A stretch of DNA of 64,000 nucleotides from assembly GCF_022539595.1 (NCBI RefSeq), contig NC_072777.1, positions 36,076,681-36,140,680 on the forward strand, in the 5' to 3' direction. Source of the stretch: Amphiprion ocellaris (taxonomy: Eukaryota; Chordata; Actinopteri; Pomacentridae). The notes under the pieces are model-generated. The model ran no database searches. It was not told the origin of the DNA and saw only the letters and a program-made list of their open reading frames with translations. A program made the position numbers and the translations under genes. Each line of letters begins with the position of its first letter. Position 1 is the stretch's first letter. Of the stretch, positions 45,644 to 57,419 are shown piece by piece.

Positions 45644-46156
45644 CCCTCGTGTCGTCCTGCGGGTCAGAATTGACCCGTTTTAAACTTTGAAAATGTGGGA
45701 AAAATATATATTTTCACAGTGAAACTTCTGATGTCCACATTTTTAACATTTTTGGTGAAAAAAAAAGAAATGTTAAAAATAGGATAACATTATTTCTTTT
45801 ACACCGACAAATCAAAGATAAGATGGTTTAACCTTAGCTGATGTTTCAACTGCAACTGCAGTCTTCTTCACACGTCACATGACGCTCTGAAGAAGACTGC
45901 AGTTGCAGTTGAAACATCAGCTAAGGTTAAACCATCTTATCTTTGATTTGTCGGTGTAAAAGAAATAATGTTATCCTATGATAGTCAACGACAAAATGTT
46001 AAAAATATTTCTGAACAACATTCACATAAAAATCAACCAAAATCCAGTGAATTTCACTGCAAATTTTCAGAAATTTGGGGAATTTTTTTGCAGAATTTCT
46101 GGATTTTTTTCAGACAAGGAAACAATATTTTTTGGTGCCCGTAAACAACAGGAGGG
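45644..46156. mobile_element. TTAA-flanked miniature element interrupted by a hairpin
   Basis: TTAA at 45640-45643 and 46157-46160. The GACCC side is at the left and the TTGTCTGAA side at the right. Its middle is interrupted by the 45781-45993 insertion. Confidence 0.8.
45781..45993. mobile_element. Nested insertion containing a perfect 92-bp inverted repeat
   Basis: Arms 45779-45870 and 45888-45979 are exact reverse complements (92/92) around a 17-bp loop that itself holds the mini-palindrome cgtca-ca-tgacg. The host element resumes after the directly repeated 'aaatgttaaaaat' (45768-45780 and 45994-46006), a 13-bp target duplication. Family unknown to me. Confidence 0.85.
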
Positions 46157-46160
46157 TTAA

Positions 46161-49100
46161 AGTACACAAACTGGGCTTTGGTCAGTTTCTGTACCTTAAC
46201 ATTAATTAAAAACACATTGCTTTGCAAATTTTCAATTCATTTAGTGAATAAAATCACAGAATGACTTTCTGGAGCTTGAAGACATGTCATTCAACTGCAG
46301 CCCAAAAGCTAGAGACGCATTATTTACAGTGACGTGAGAGAAAAATGACCAAAGTTTGCATATGCGAGAAGCAAAACCAGCAAATATTTACTCAATAAAT
46401 TACTTTGACGATTAATTATTCATAAAAATTTCTGCTCCCTTGAATTATTTTCTCATTCCACTGCACTGGTCCAACTCCAAACTCATAATCCCCCCAAAAA
46501 ACGCCCACATGAATCATACAACACCCCGATATCAACACCAAATACACCACCGCTGCTGTCAAAACACCGATAACAAGTTACTCTTCAGTTTGTGGTGGAT
46601 TTACACACGACCACGGGATCGTCTGCAGCGTAAATCCAGCCTGTGCAGCCTCAGATAACCAGCCAGAGACTCGGCGGGGGAGTTCAGACGACCGGGTAGG
46701 AGAAGGTGCTGCCCTTCCTCACAGGACCCATCCTGAAACGACTAATCTGAGAGAATGCGCTTAATCCGATTTAGCGTTTCTGTCACAGCTGCAGCAGATT
46801 TCATGATTGCCTCCCATTAGCTGGCCTCCGTTCAAGCCTCCTTATTGTCACACAGACGGGGAGCTGACGGGTTATGAGGAATACAAAGGGAAACAGGTCA
46901 AGAGTAAAGGGCGTCCGAGTGGTGATGACGTTCTGCTGCACGCTGAGAAGGTGATGATATGTTATTACACACTATCCCTTCATCTTTCCAATTCCTTTTG
47001 TCCTAATACCTCCTACTGCTGGAAAACAGCACGACTTTATCTGGGTGTGCTTCTATTCTCCAGGAAATCTTATCTCATGCAGACTGCAGAGCACACAAAC
47101 TGAGCATGAATAAGCTCAACTGCAGCTCATTCTTCTCCTCATAAACACCCTCACATTTATCACTAATATTAAGTGGAGTTGTGACACTTTTTATGTTCAT
47201 ATTTGGCTTCTTTCGATATCAGATCAACTGAGCATGTCATTACGACGGCTTCCATCAGATGCACTAGCAGGGTTTCGTTAATTGGGAACATATTAGCACC
47301 TGAGGGCAGATATCTTCCTCTGCAATCATTCCCAGTATCTGATATGTCCTGCATCATCATCCAGAGATCATCTCATTCAGCCCCCCTGAAGCTGCTTTAA
47401 TAGCCCCAAAATAATAGGATCCCAGGGTGCAGTGCAGACATGTCTGTTGGGCTGATAAACCGTCAGACTGATGCAGGATTAGATGCGCGGGAGACAAGTG
47501 CCTTTGGACACTCTGTTCTGGTGTCATTCCTCAAAGTTGTGGAGGAAGTTGAGTTTATTTCATTAGCTCTGATGCTTCTGTGTGACCAGATAAAGGAGTG
47601 GCACACACAAAATCCCCATCAGGAACGCCGTCTGAAAAGTTAATCGTCACATAGGCGAATTATCCAAACAGAAAACTAAAGGTTTTCACTGGGCAGGGAC
47701 ATTACGCCCCTAATGATGCTCCGACTGTTGGGCTGAAGCTCTGCAGCGTGTTAGGCAGCTGACATGGCGTTATCATTGATCTGGTTGCTGTTAAGCTGCG
47801 ATGACACCTGCACCAATCCATTGGATATGGAGCCAGGGGAAAGCAATCTAGCGCAGACAGACGAGCTCGACTTTTATCGAGGTGACGACAGCGAGGCCGG
47901 AAAAAAGTAGCTGAGGACAGGGGAGGTGTAGGCAACACATGAAGGGATATCTGGGATTCCACATGATAAAAAAAGGAGCAGATTTGTACATGTAACCCAC
48001 TGCAAGAAGTCCTGATTAATATTTACAGAAAAACCTTGCAAACAGTAATCAGCTCAATGAGCAGCAGAAATCCTAAATGCTTTTTTCTGCTGATTACAGA
48101 CTAAATGCTTGTGATGCTCTGGCAGAGAAACTTGTTTTCTTCTTTTGGAGACAGAATAAATAAACTGCAAATGAAAGTGTGACATGCTTTGGCAGCAACA
48201 TGAGGCGGATTAAACCTGTTTGAGGTTTAGAGGAAACACGGGAGCTGATTTACAAATGAGATTACTTCTCATGAACTCTTAATTCTTACAACAAGCAAAT
48301 CTTTTAAGGGAAATATGGATTTTTGGAGCCATTTTCACCAGCAAAAGATGCTATTTTAATACTAAATTAAATTAAAAAATGACAGAAATGGTAAACTGGT
48401 TGACTACATCCTCTCACCTGAACATGTCAGTCCCTTTAGCCTCTCCTAAAGCCTCTAAAACCTCTAAAAGCCCGTCTACACATCGTCCTGTAAACATCCA
48501 GTCTTCATAAAACATCTCCCTGGTGTGGAGTCATTTATCTGGGAATGGCACATTAAGCACCCATTTTCTCCCTGTCTCTGCGAGTGCCGTCTTTACTGAT
48601 AATGGGAAAAGATTATGCACATTCATTACCATTATAATTAAAATCATCATTACCATGCGCTTAGCATAATAACGGCTTTCAGCTGATTCACTTCTTGGGG
48701 CTTCTTCCTTCCTACTATGGGTCGACTCTGGAGCCGAGCCAGAAAGAGTAAAACAGCTTTTGTCAATGTGTCTTTGAAGCTTTTGTGAGATGTATTCAAG
48801 CTGACGGACGAAACTCCGTGATCAGTCAGAGGAGCTGACCATAAATAAGCTGCTTTCAGAGCGGCACAGTGCTCAGCTCATTGACATGCATTGACTTCTG
48901 CAGGTGCTATTCTGTCCAATTCATTTTTAAAAAATAGAAAAAACTAAACAAGAGAAATGACTAATATTAATGTTCATGCAGGCATTTCTCATCAATGTGA
49001 ATGAATTCTGACTAACATTAGTATATTCCATGTATGTGTTCCAGCTGTTAGTTAATGTCAGGTACGTCTCAGCCCAACACTAACTGCAGCTGAGTGACTA

Positions 49101-50033
49101 ACTGCTTCCTCAGCAGGATCTGGGACTTTCTGTCTTGTTAATTAAGTAGTAATCAGGTGCTGTGGTGCCTTCAGAGCCACAGGGACACAAACAGAGCAAT
49201 GGAAAAAAAAGATCACTGCAGGTGAGGAAGGTTATTAGTAGAATTACCTCTGGGGTCAACATCCAAAATCACACAGAGCCACAGACAAACAAAATGACAG
49301 ATGAAAAAAGGAATTAAAACCTGAGAATCCTGACAGTTAAACAACAATATTCCCTCTGGATCTATGAGACAACAAGTCGCTCCTTAATTAACTGTTTCCT
49401 CATCTCTAAATGAGGATCTCTTTCTGTTATTAATCCCATCCAAACAGCACAGGTAGGCTCACACTGACATGATAAAACCTCCTTACCTGTGAGCGTGATG
49501 TATAGAAGTCCTTCCTTCTGAGGGGGTTTGGTGTCTTTGCTCGTATCCTTAGGCTCAGGGTTGCAACAACTGAGCACATGCAGTCCTCTGAGGCTTCTTA
49601 TAACGGCACACCCCTTCCCTCCCTCCCTCCCTCCCTCTATATCACCATCCACATCAGCATAGAGCAGAGAGAGGGTGGATTCCCCCCAGCCCGGCAGACA
49701 CACAAACCTCCGGCCCGCTGACGTAGGAGGCTTTGCCTACGCCACCGATTTCGTCTTCGTTGAGCCAACTAATGGGGCTCTAAAAATACGCATCATCCAG
49801 CGTGAGATTGATTCAGAAATCCCCGTGTCTGAGGTGTCCAAACCCACAACCTCGACCCGCCGCCACCATCAGGCAGACGATGTTTACTTCAGAAAGGCAA
49901 CTTGGGTACGAGTGACAAAGAGCAGTGCCATGGAGATGATCAGGGTTCGATGAGGTTGTTTGGTTCCAGAAAAGGGTAAAAAAATCAAGCCTTTTGTTGT
50001 TGGTGGTGAGGAACACCTGATTAGAGGATTTTA
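46161..50033. other. Repeat-poor intergenic island, possible regulatory DNA
   Basis: Unlike its surroundings, this 3.9 kb has none of the transposon families of the window. Patches with mixed base composition and TAAT/TAATCC-type core motifs (about 46740-46930, 47160-47420, 47690-47960, 48530-48700) have the look of conserved non-coding elements. This is impression only. A CCCTCC run lies at 49615-49636. No exon recognised. Confidence 0.35.
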
Positions 50034-50037
50034 TTAA

Positions 50038-50697
50038 CCTTCGTGTCATCCTGCGGGTCAAATTAATCCATTTTATAGTTTGAAAATGTGAAAAAAAAAA
50101 AAATTTCACAGTGAAACTTCTGATGTCCACATTTTCAACATTTTTTGAACTTTTTTGGTGGAAAAAAAGAAATGTTAAAAATGTCTCTTCATTCACAAAA
50201 AAAAAGATTTTTTTTATGAATGTTCTTAAAGAAAATGTTAGAAGTTTTACTGATATATATGGAATCACTTTAGATATTTTTTTGGAAGACTTTTACTAAT
50301 TTTTAAAAAATATTTACAAGAATTTTCTTGTCACATTTGGGAGATTTTTATTTTTTTTTAAATAAAACCTTTAAGGGAAGCTTTTAAGGAATTATTGGAA
50401 TTTTCTTCCTGAAGGTTTTGCAAATTTAAAGTTTGAAAATGTGGGGAAAAAATCACTTAAGATATTTTCAGGATTTTATGAAAGATTTTTACTAATTTTT
50501 TGAAAATATTTACAAGAATTTTCTTGCCAAATTTGGGGTATTTTTAAATAAAACTTTTAAGGGAAACTTTTAAGGAATTCTTGGAATTTTCTTTGCAAAT
50601 TTTCAGAAATTTGGGGATTATTTTGCTGAATTTTTGGATTTTATTCAGACAAGGAAACAATATTTTTTGGTGCCTGTAAATGAAGACAACAGGAGGG
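50038..50697. mobile_element. TTAA-flanked miniature element with internal duplication
   Basis: TTAA at 50034-50037 and 50698-50701. At 660 bp it is longer than its relatives, because a middle segment (the 'ttttactaatttt...acaagaattttcttg' part) occurs twice, around 50290 and 50490. Confidence 0.8.
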
Positions 50698-50701
50698 TTA
50701 A

Positions 50702-51316
50702 ACAGTGTAAAGCGATGCAGTGGATGGCTGCAGACAGGTTAGGATGAGTCATGCAGCAGGTTTAGGATGAAGAGCCGGACCTGTCCTGAGCTACCAGGGT
50801 TTAATCTGTAGGAGACGATCTAAAACACATGCAGAGGGTTTGATTATGGGATGATGAATAGAGAAACATATGGAAAATGAAAAGATAAGAGGCAGGAGAT
50901 GTTTATATCAGAATATGAACACTTAGGAGGGATTGAGAGCAGAAATAGTCCTGCATTAGAAAGAACACAGCTGCTCTGGATAATCACTGATGGAAACACC
51001 TCCTCTGGTGAAAATACAATTTGGTTTTGATAAGCTAGAAGACTTATCATGGGGGAAATAAGAAGTCAACACCATGACTGAGCATTTCCAGCTTCAACCT
51101 GCCTTAAAAACACAGATTCTGAGGTTTCATCCATAACAAACACTAAGAACTACCATAATCCTGCCAACCTGCAGTGTTCACGATTGTTTTCCAGGTTAGA
51201 CAGGTTCGACTGGATTATTCCAACATTACGACTCGTCACTGTGTAGGACAGGAAGTCATAGAGGACTTTAGGTTCTTATGGGACAAATGAATTCTGTCCT
51301 AGCAGCAGCTGATGTT
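50702..51316. other. Intergenic spacer
   Basis: I see nothing assignable in it. Confidence 0.4.
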
Positions 51317-51319
51317 TAA

Positions 51320-51770
51320 CCCTCATGTCGTCCTGGGGTTCAAATTGACCTGGTTTAAAGTTTGAAAATGTTGGACACATTGGTTATTTTAGGTCTTTTT
51401 GTGGTCATTTTGTGCATTTTTGTGGTCATTTTGTGACTTTGTTGTGGCCATTTTCAGTCTGTTTGTGATAATTTTAGGTGTTTTTGTGGTCATTTTCCAA
51501 ATTTTTGTCGTTTGTTTTTTGTCATTTTGTGTATTTATATGATAAGTCATTTTGTGTTTTTCCGGTGGTCATTTGTGTTATTTTACAACATAAAATAACA
51601 CACTGTGTCTGTGTCCAAGAAATCCCTTTTCACCAAGTTCCCCATTCCAAAAATACCTTTCTGACTTATTTAATATAAAGTAAACAGGTTTACTACAATA
51701 TCTGTAGAAATAACTTTACATTTCAATTTTACTCAGTTGTATATATAATATTCAGAAGAATCTCTCGATA
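51320..51770. repeat. Truncated TTAA-element end joined to a GTCATTTTGTG array
   Basis: The first 55 bp match the GACCC end of the TTAA family. Then comes a T-rich array of 'tggtcattttgtg' variants and a segment 'aacaggtttactacaatatc...tactcagttgtatatataat' that is also at about 29098-29160. Confidence 0.6.
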
Positions 51771-52678
51771 CTAGCCCTGTATTTACTTGGTATCAGATCA
51801 GTACCAAATCTTGCAGTATTGCACGCCACTATTGATTATATAGAATGGAAAAAGAAGTTATGAAATCAATTTCATGAAGTTACCTCAGCAGAAGTCTGAG
51901 TTTAAATTACACAGGTGATTATTATGTAAATGCAACCCATCAAAAAATGCAGCTTAAAAAGCAATGTAAAAGGTTTTTTTTTTTTTTTTTTTTTTTTGCA
52001 TCCATACATATAAATAAGTTTTAGGAATATCTCCATTTAATTTCTTTAAGTTCAACCAAAGTCATCAGGATTCATGTAGTCAGCAGGAGTTAATCAGGAC
52101 TCATCTTCAGCAGAAAAGAAGAAAAAATCTTCAGGCCTTCATCCTGTAACTGCTGAGATGTTTCAGGTTCGTCATCCACTGATGTTCAGCCGACGGTTAG
52201 CACAATGTTTACGTCTCTGATGGTAGCAGAAACCTGCTGTTTTCAGTCTTAAAGTTCACCACTTTCCCTCCTCCTCCTCAGTGATGGAGCGGCTGCCGGC
52301 CTGGACCTGTGTGAGGCCTGATAGTGATGGATGAATGGGGTCCACAGACGGAGCCCTCAGTGGGGCCGAGATAAGGAGCCCAGAAGAACAAGCAGCTGTT
52401 GCGAGGCCTGTCTGTCATTGATATCGCTGCTATCCACCTCCTGTCCTGCGTACATAAATGCCTCCTCTGGTGGCCCAGAGGCAGCGATTACCTCGATGAC
52501 AGGACCCAGCACCGCCACGCTTTAAAACCCTGTTTTTCAAAAATCCTGCTTATATACATAGAGTTTTTTTAATTTCTTCAAATTAAATAAAATTGATGGG
52601 GCTGGTTCTGGAGGACTCTGTAATTAGTTTTAAATGTGTAGACGTGGGCTTTGTGCAACACAATCATGTGTGATAGTG
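51771..52678. other. Intergenic region with poly(T) tract
   Basis: A T run at about 51974-51997. The patch 52270-52520 is GC-richer and less repetitive than its flanks, possibly regulatory. No exon recognised. Confidence 0.3.
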
Positions 52679-52682
52679 TTAA

Positions 52683-53170
52683 CACTCGTGTCGTCCTGCA
52701 GGTCAAACTGACCCGGTTTAAAGTTTGAAAATGTGGAAAAATTTTTTTTTTTTTCACAGTGAAACTTCTGATGTCCACATTTTCAACATTGTTGGGAAAT
52801 TTTTGAAATTTTTTTAAGTGGAAAAAAAGAAATGTTAAAAATGTTTAAGAAAATTTACAAAAAAATCAACCAAAATCCAGCAAAATTTGCTGGAATTTGG
52901 TTGATTTTTATGTGAATGTTCTTAAAGAAAAAATTAGAAGTTTTACTGATATATATGGAATCACTTTAGATATTTTTAGGATTTTTTTTGGAAGATTTTT
53001 ACTCATTTTTGGAAAATATTTACAAGAATTTTCTTGCCAAATTTGAGGGATTTTTTCAAATAAAACTTTTAAGGGAAACAAATTTTTAGAAAGTTGGGGA
53101 ATTTTTTTGCTGAATTTTTGGATTTTTTTCAGACAAGGAAACAATATTTTTTGGTGTCCATAAATGATAA
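52683..53170. mobile_element. TTAA-flanked element, right end lost
   Basis: TTAA at 52679-52682 and the GACCC end are present. The TTGTCTGAA half runs to 'ttttggtgtccataaatga', where the normal terminal GACAACAGGAGGGTTAA is missing. From there to 53713 nothing is assignable. Confidence 0.75.
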
Positions 53171-53713
53171 ATAATTTGAGCATTGGACTTGAGCCAAACC
53201 AGCTCCAGTACAGAAGAAACGCTACTGTCATCCTCCAATAATACTCCAATAATACTCCACAGGGATTAGAAACATAAATAATCCTCTATAGAAATGTATA
53301 ATTGGTTTGGAAAAACAGCAGTATTACAGCGTTAAAGCTACAGAGAGTCTGAATGAGGGTTCATTTATCCTGATGAGAACAAACTGAAGACACGATAAAC
53401 AGTCGCTGATGTTCATTTCTTGACCATGAAACAGAGAATGATGAATAAGGGCTTTAATAAGAAGAAACAACACCTTTTATGAGGTATTGGAGGAATCACA
53501 GCCGATAAAAGCAGATATATGAATGCATTATGTGTCTCAGAGGAGCCCCTTATAATAAACTCTGGTTTCTAATATCCAGACATCATCACTCGGACATATT
53601 TTCCCACATTATTTGAACACCTAAATACTAAAATCTGCCTATAAATCGCTTGGTTTTCTGATTTAATGGCTGGGACACCAATTTCTACTCTGACTTCCTG
53701 CACCAATGGTTAG

Positions 53714-54367
53714 ATATTTTTAGGATTTTTTTGGAAGGTTTTTAATCATCCATCCATCCATCCATTATCTATACACCGCTTAATCCTCACTAGGGTCATG
53801 GGGGGGCTGGAGTCTATCCCAGCTGACTCAGGTGAAGGCAGGGGACACCCTAGACAGGTCACCAGTCTGTCACAGGGCTACATACAGAGACAAACAATCA
53901 CTCTCACATTCACACCTACGGGCAATTTAGAATGATCAATTAACCTCAGCATATTTTTGGACTGTGGGAGGAAGCCGGAGTACCCGGAGAAAACCCACGC
54001 ATGCACAGGGAGAACATGCAAACTCCATGCAGAAAGATCCCGGGAAAGCCGGGACGCGAACCAGGGATCTTCTAGCTGCAAGGCGAAAGTGCTAACCACT
54101 ACACCACTGTGCAGCCCGGTTTTTAATCTTTTTTTTTTGAAAATATTTACAAGAATTTTCTTACCAAATTTGGGGGAACTTTTTTTTTTTTTTTTTTTAG
54201 ATAAAACTTTTAAGGGAAACTTTTAAGGAATTATTAGAATTTTCTTCCTGAAGGTTTTTGCAAATTTTCAGAAATTTGGGGAATTTTTTTGCTGAATTTT
54301 TAGATTTTTTTTTTTCAGACAAGGAAACTATATTTTTTTGTGCCTCTAAATGAGGACAACAGGAGGG
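53714..54367. mobile_element. Half of a TTAA-type element, split by a SINE
   Basis: The TTGTCTGAA half ends in GGACAACAGGAGGG followed by TTAA (54368-54371). A full SINE (53748-54117) interrupts it. It abuts the element at 54372-55635, with which it shares the TTAA. Confidence 0.75.
53748..54117 (-). mobile_element. Full-length tRNA-derived SINE, minus orientation
   Basis: Same SINE as 23259-23624. An 11-bp target duplication 'ggtttttaatc' flanks it (53737-53747 and 54118-54128). The tail 'atccatccatccatc' is at the left and the tRNA-like head at the right. Confidence 0.93.
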
Positions 54368-54533
54368 TTAAGAAACTTTTTTTTTTAACATTTCTTTTTT
54401 ACCACAAAAAAATGTTAAAAAAAATTCCCAAAAATGTTGAAAATGTGCACATCAAAAGTTTGACTGTGAAATTATATATATATATATTTCCCCACATTTT
54501 CAAACTTTAAAACGGGTCAATTTGACCCCCAGG

Positions 54534-55615
54534 TACGGTGGCCGAGAGGTGCAAACCAAATTTACATAATGCAAAACACTTTTACAACCTCCAAGACAAA
54601 TTTACAAGCAACAAAACACTTTTACAAGTCCAAAAACACTTTTACAAATCCAAAAACACTTTTACATAATGTAAAACACTTTTACAACCTCCAAGACAAA
54701 TTTACAAGCGACAAAACACTTTTACAAGTTCGAAAACACTTTTACAAGTCCGAAAACACTTTTACAAATCCAAATGTAACCGGAAAGGGAATGTCCCAAC
54801 TCAGGGGTTGAAGCGGAAGTCACGACGAGGAGCGGCTAATGCAACGGACAACGAGCGGGTGATGTTTTGCCAGTTTTGTGGGGAACATATGAACCGATTG
54901 ACGCGGTTTTGTTTTTCGTGTGGTCGGTCTTTAGAGTGTTTAAATGGCGCAGATCAGATCGACAGAGTGCATTAGCCGCTCCTCGTCATCACTTCCGCTT
55001 CAGCCCCGGAGTTGGGACATTCCCTTTCCGGTTACATTTGGATTTGTAAAAGTGTTTTCGGACTTGTAAAAGTGTTTTCGAACTTGTAAAAGTGTTTTCG
55101 AACTTGTAAAAGTGTTTTGTCGCTTGTAAATTTGTCTTGGAGGTTGTAAAAGTGTTTTACATTATGTAAAAGTGTTTTTGGACTTGTAAAAGTGTTTTTG
55201 GACTTGTAAAAGTGTTTTGTTGCTTGTAAATTTGTCTTGGAGGTTGTAAAAGTGTTTTACATTATGTAAAAGTGTTTTTGGATTTGTAAAAGTGTTTTTG
55301 GACTTGTAAAAGTGTTTTGTTGCTTGTAAATTTGTCTTGGAGGTTGTAAAAGTGTTTTACATTATGTAAAAGTGTTTTTGGATTTGTAAAAGTGTTTTTG
55401 GACTTGTAAAAGTGTTTTGTTGCTTGTAAATTTGTCTTGGAGGTTGTAAAAGTGTTTTACATTATGTAAGTGTTTTTGGATTTGTAAAAGTGTTTTTGGA
55501 TTTGTAAAAGTGTTTTTGGACTTGTAAAAGTGTTTTGTTGCTTGTAAATTTGTCTTGGAGGTTGTAAAAGTGTTTTGCATTATGTAAATTTGGTTTGCAC
55601 CTCTCGGCCACCGTA
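54534..55615. mobile_element. 1.08-kb foldback transposon, TAC...GTA ends, 6-bp target duplication
   Basis: The ends TACGGTGGCCGAGAGGTGCA and its complement are flanked by 'cccagg' on each side (54528-54533, 55616-55621). Long inverted arms pair throughout, including an inner block at about 54775-54843 against 54970-55046. The right arm has a roughly 100-bp unit repeated about five times (55110-55600) where the left arm has two. TAY...RTA ends with 6-bp duplication are what I recall for the IS3EU superfamily. No transposase. Confidence 0.8.
54862..54975 (+). CDS. Micro-ORF with paired CxxC motifs in the foldback element
   Basis: A 37-codon frame (ATG 54862, TAG 54973-54975) in the single-copy centre of the foldback element. 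It encodes MFCQFCGEHMNRLTRFCFSC then GRSLEC. The CxxCG-x(n)-RFCxxCGRSL pattern is that of a zinc ribbon of the kind found at N-termini of many fish and transposon-derived proteins. It may be a captured first exon of a host gene or of the autonomous parent. Nothing shows that it is translated. It could be chance. Confidence 0.3.
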   Translation: MFCQFCGEHMNRLTRFCFSCGRSLECLNGADQIDRVH

Positions 55616-55639
55616 CCCAGGACGACGCGAGGGTTGAAG

Positions 55640-56205
55640 CCCAAAGTGGTTTGTAGGGATGAAAAATCTGCTGACTGATGTCTCATGGACTTCCTGTCAA
55701 AAGACTTTGTCCAGCTCTCTCAGATACCTGCGACCAGAAGACTGACCGGCATCTGGCTGGCTGCTCATTCCACGCCGAGCTCTCCATCTCCTCCAGCCGA
55801 GGTGTTTTACCGTCCTCCCGCACAATCAAACCCAGCGATGTGAAACCGATGCGGTGCTTTATGGCGGCTCGCTGCTTCCACCTGTCAGGACACAACTGAT
55901 TGTTTTTAACGCTGCGGCTGAAGATGAATTTTTGCCTGGGAAAGAATTACATTTCCATCCCGAAAACCACCTTAATTTAGCGCGGAAGGAGAAAAATTAC
56001 ACCTCGGCTCGGAAAAATCTGCAGAGTCAAGCACCAAGCACGCTGGAAAACTTTTATTTTGGGGAGTAAGCATTTGGCCAGACGCGCAGCAGTAACTCAC
56101 ACGTCTGGATATCGATCTTATTACATAACTCCCTGCAGATAGTTTCCTTTCAGTGTCACTAAAGGGAGTTTAGAAACCAGAAGGGGCCTTTGATTCTCAT
56201 AAAAA
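55640..56205. other. GC-richer unique stretch
   Basis: Not repetitive, with moderately GC-rich sequence at 55690-55900 and long open frames on both strands, but no domain or convincing splice sites. It could be regulatory DNA. No gene is called. Confidence 0.3.
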
Positions 56206-56213
56206 CTGTACAG

Positions 56214-57089
56214 CAGGGGTGTCAAACGCATCTTAGTCCAGGTTCCACATTCAGCCCAATTTGATCTCAAGTGAGCCGGAGCAGTAAAACCACAGCACAA
56301 TAGAGAAACCAAACGACAAAAAATGAGATCAACGACACGACACGAAACGAAACAAAAAAGCGAAAAAAATTGACAGAAAAGACAAAAAAGTCACACAAAC
56401 GACACAAACAAGACAAAAAAAGAAACAAAACAACCAAAACGTGAGACAAACAACTAAAAAAAGACAAAGAAGACAAAAACAACAAATAATACAAAATATT
56501 ACAAAGATAAGGAAAAAAAATCGAGAAATAAATTGTCAAAAAATTAGACAAATGACACGAAACAACAAAAACGACAAAAAAGTGAACAAAAACAAGACAA
56601 GAAATTGCACAAATGACACAAACGAGACAAAAATGACAAAAAAGAAACAAAACAACAAAAAATAGTCAAACTACACAAGCGAGACAAAAAACCACCAAAC
56701 GACAAAAACAACACACAAAACAACAAATAAAGCAAAATCACAAAATGACAAAAAACAAAAACACAAGCGAGACAAAAAGGAAACAAAAAGATAAAAAAAA
56801 GAATCAAAACGACAAAAACATGAGACAAACGACAAAAGTCAGACTAAAAAACCCACAAAAACAAGACAAAATATTACAAAAATGAGACACAAAAGAACAA
56901 TGAACAATCTAGTATTCTACTTTCTGATCTAAACAACTTGTCATGGTCTAGAAATTATTTTAAATTTCTAGTTTTACTAATTTACAATCTGCAGTTAATG
57001 TCTTCTCTGGAATTTTTCCACTTTGAGGGCCGGATTGGACCCTCTGGAGGACCGCTTTTGGCCCACGGGCCTCATGTTGGACACTCCTG
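56214..57089. mobile_element. hAT-like non-autonomous element with 8-bp target duplication
   Basis: The ends CAGGGGTGTCAAACGCATC and ...GTTGGACACTCCTG are inverted. The flanking octamers ctgtacag (56206-56213) and gtgtacag (57090-57097) match at seven of eight positions. CAGGGG ends and 8-bp duplication are hAT features. The interior (about 56310-56905) is the GACAAAA-type array, as at 2385 and 10164. No transposase. Confidence 0.85.
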
Positions 57090-57419
57090 GTGTACAGAAT
57101 GGACACTATGTAGAGCCGACCTGTCTTTATATGTAAAAACACAACAGAGACGTGAGGACGGCGGCGTGTTTCCAATGAAAAGGCGGCTTTACTGAGGAAG
57201 ACAACCATAAGTAAGAGTGACTGCTGTGAAACTGAGTAGAGATGTTTACTCTGTGTGTGGGGAAGCTCAGGATAGACCTCAGGATTAAATGCAAGGGTTC
57301 TGACCTCAATCAGGAAAATAATTACTCTTGCCCCTGCTGCTGGTGGACTCCATAATTAGCACCACCATTAGTACGAACACAGAGGTGATTGGAACTATAA
57401 TTCTTACTGGACTTATTAA

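Larger units (their letters stand above)
54372..55635. mobile_element. GACCC-side half of a TTAA-type element, split by another transposon
   Basis: The left part 54372-54533 and the right part from 55616 ('cccaggacgacgcgagggtt') rejoin to the normal GACCC end of the family once the 54534-55615 insertion and one copy of its 6-bp duplication are removed. The terminal TTAA has decayed to TTGA. Confidence 0.75.

Noticed and set aside
55683..55895. 70-codon minus-strand frame in GC-richer unique DNA
   Set aside because: Both strands are open by composition. No recognisable motif or splice sites, so it is left as unassigned sequence.
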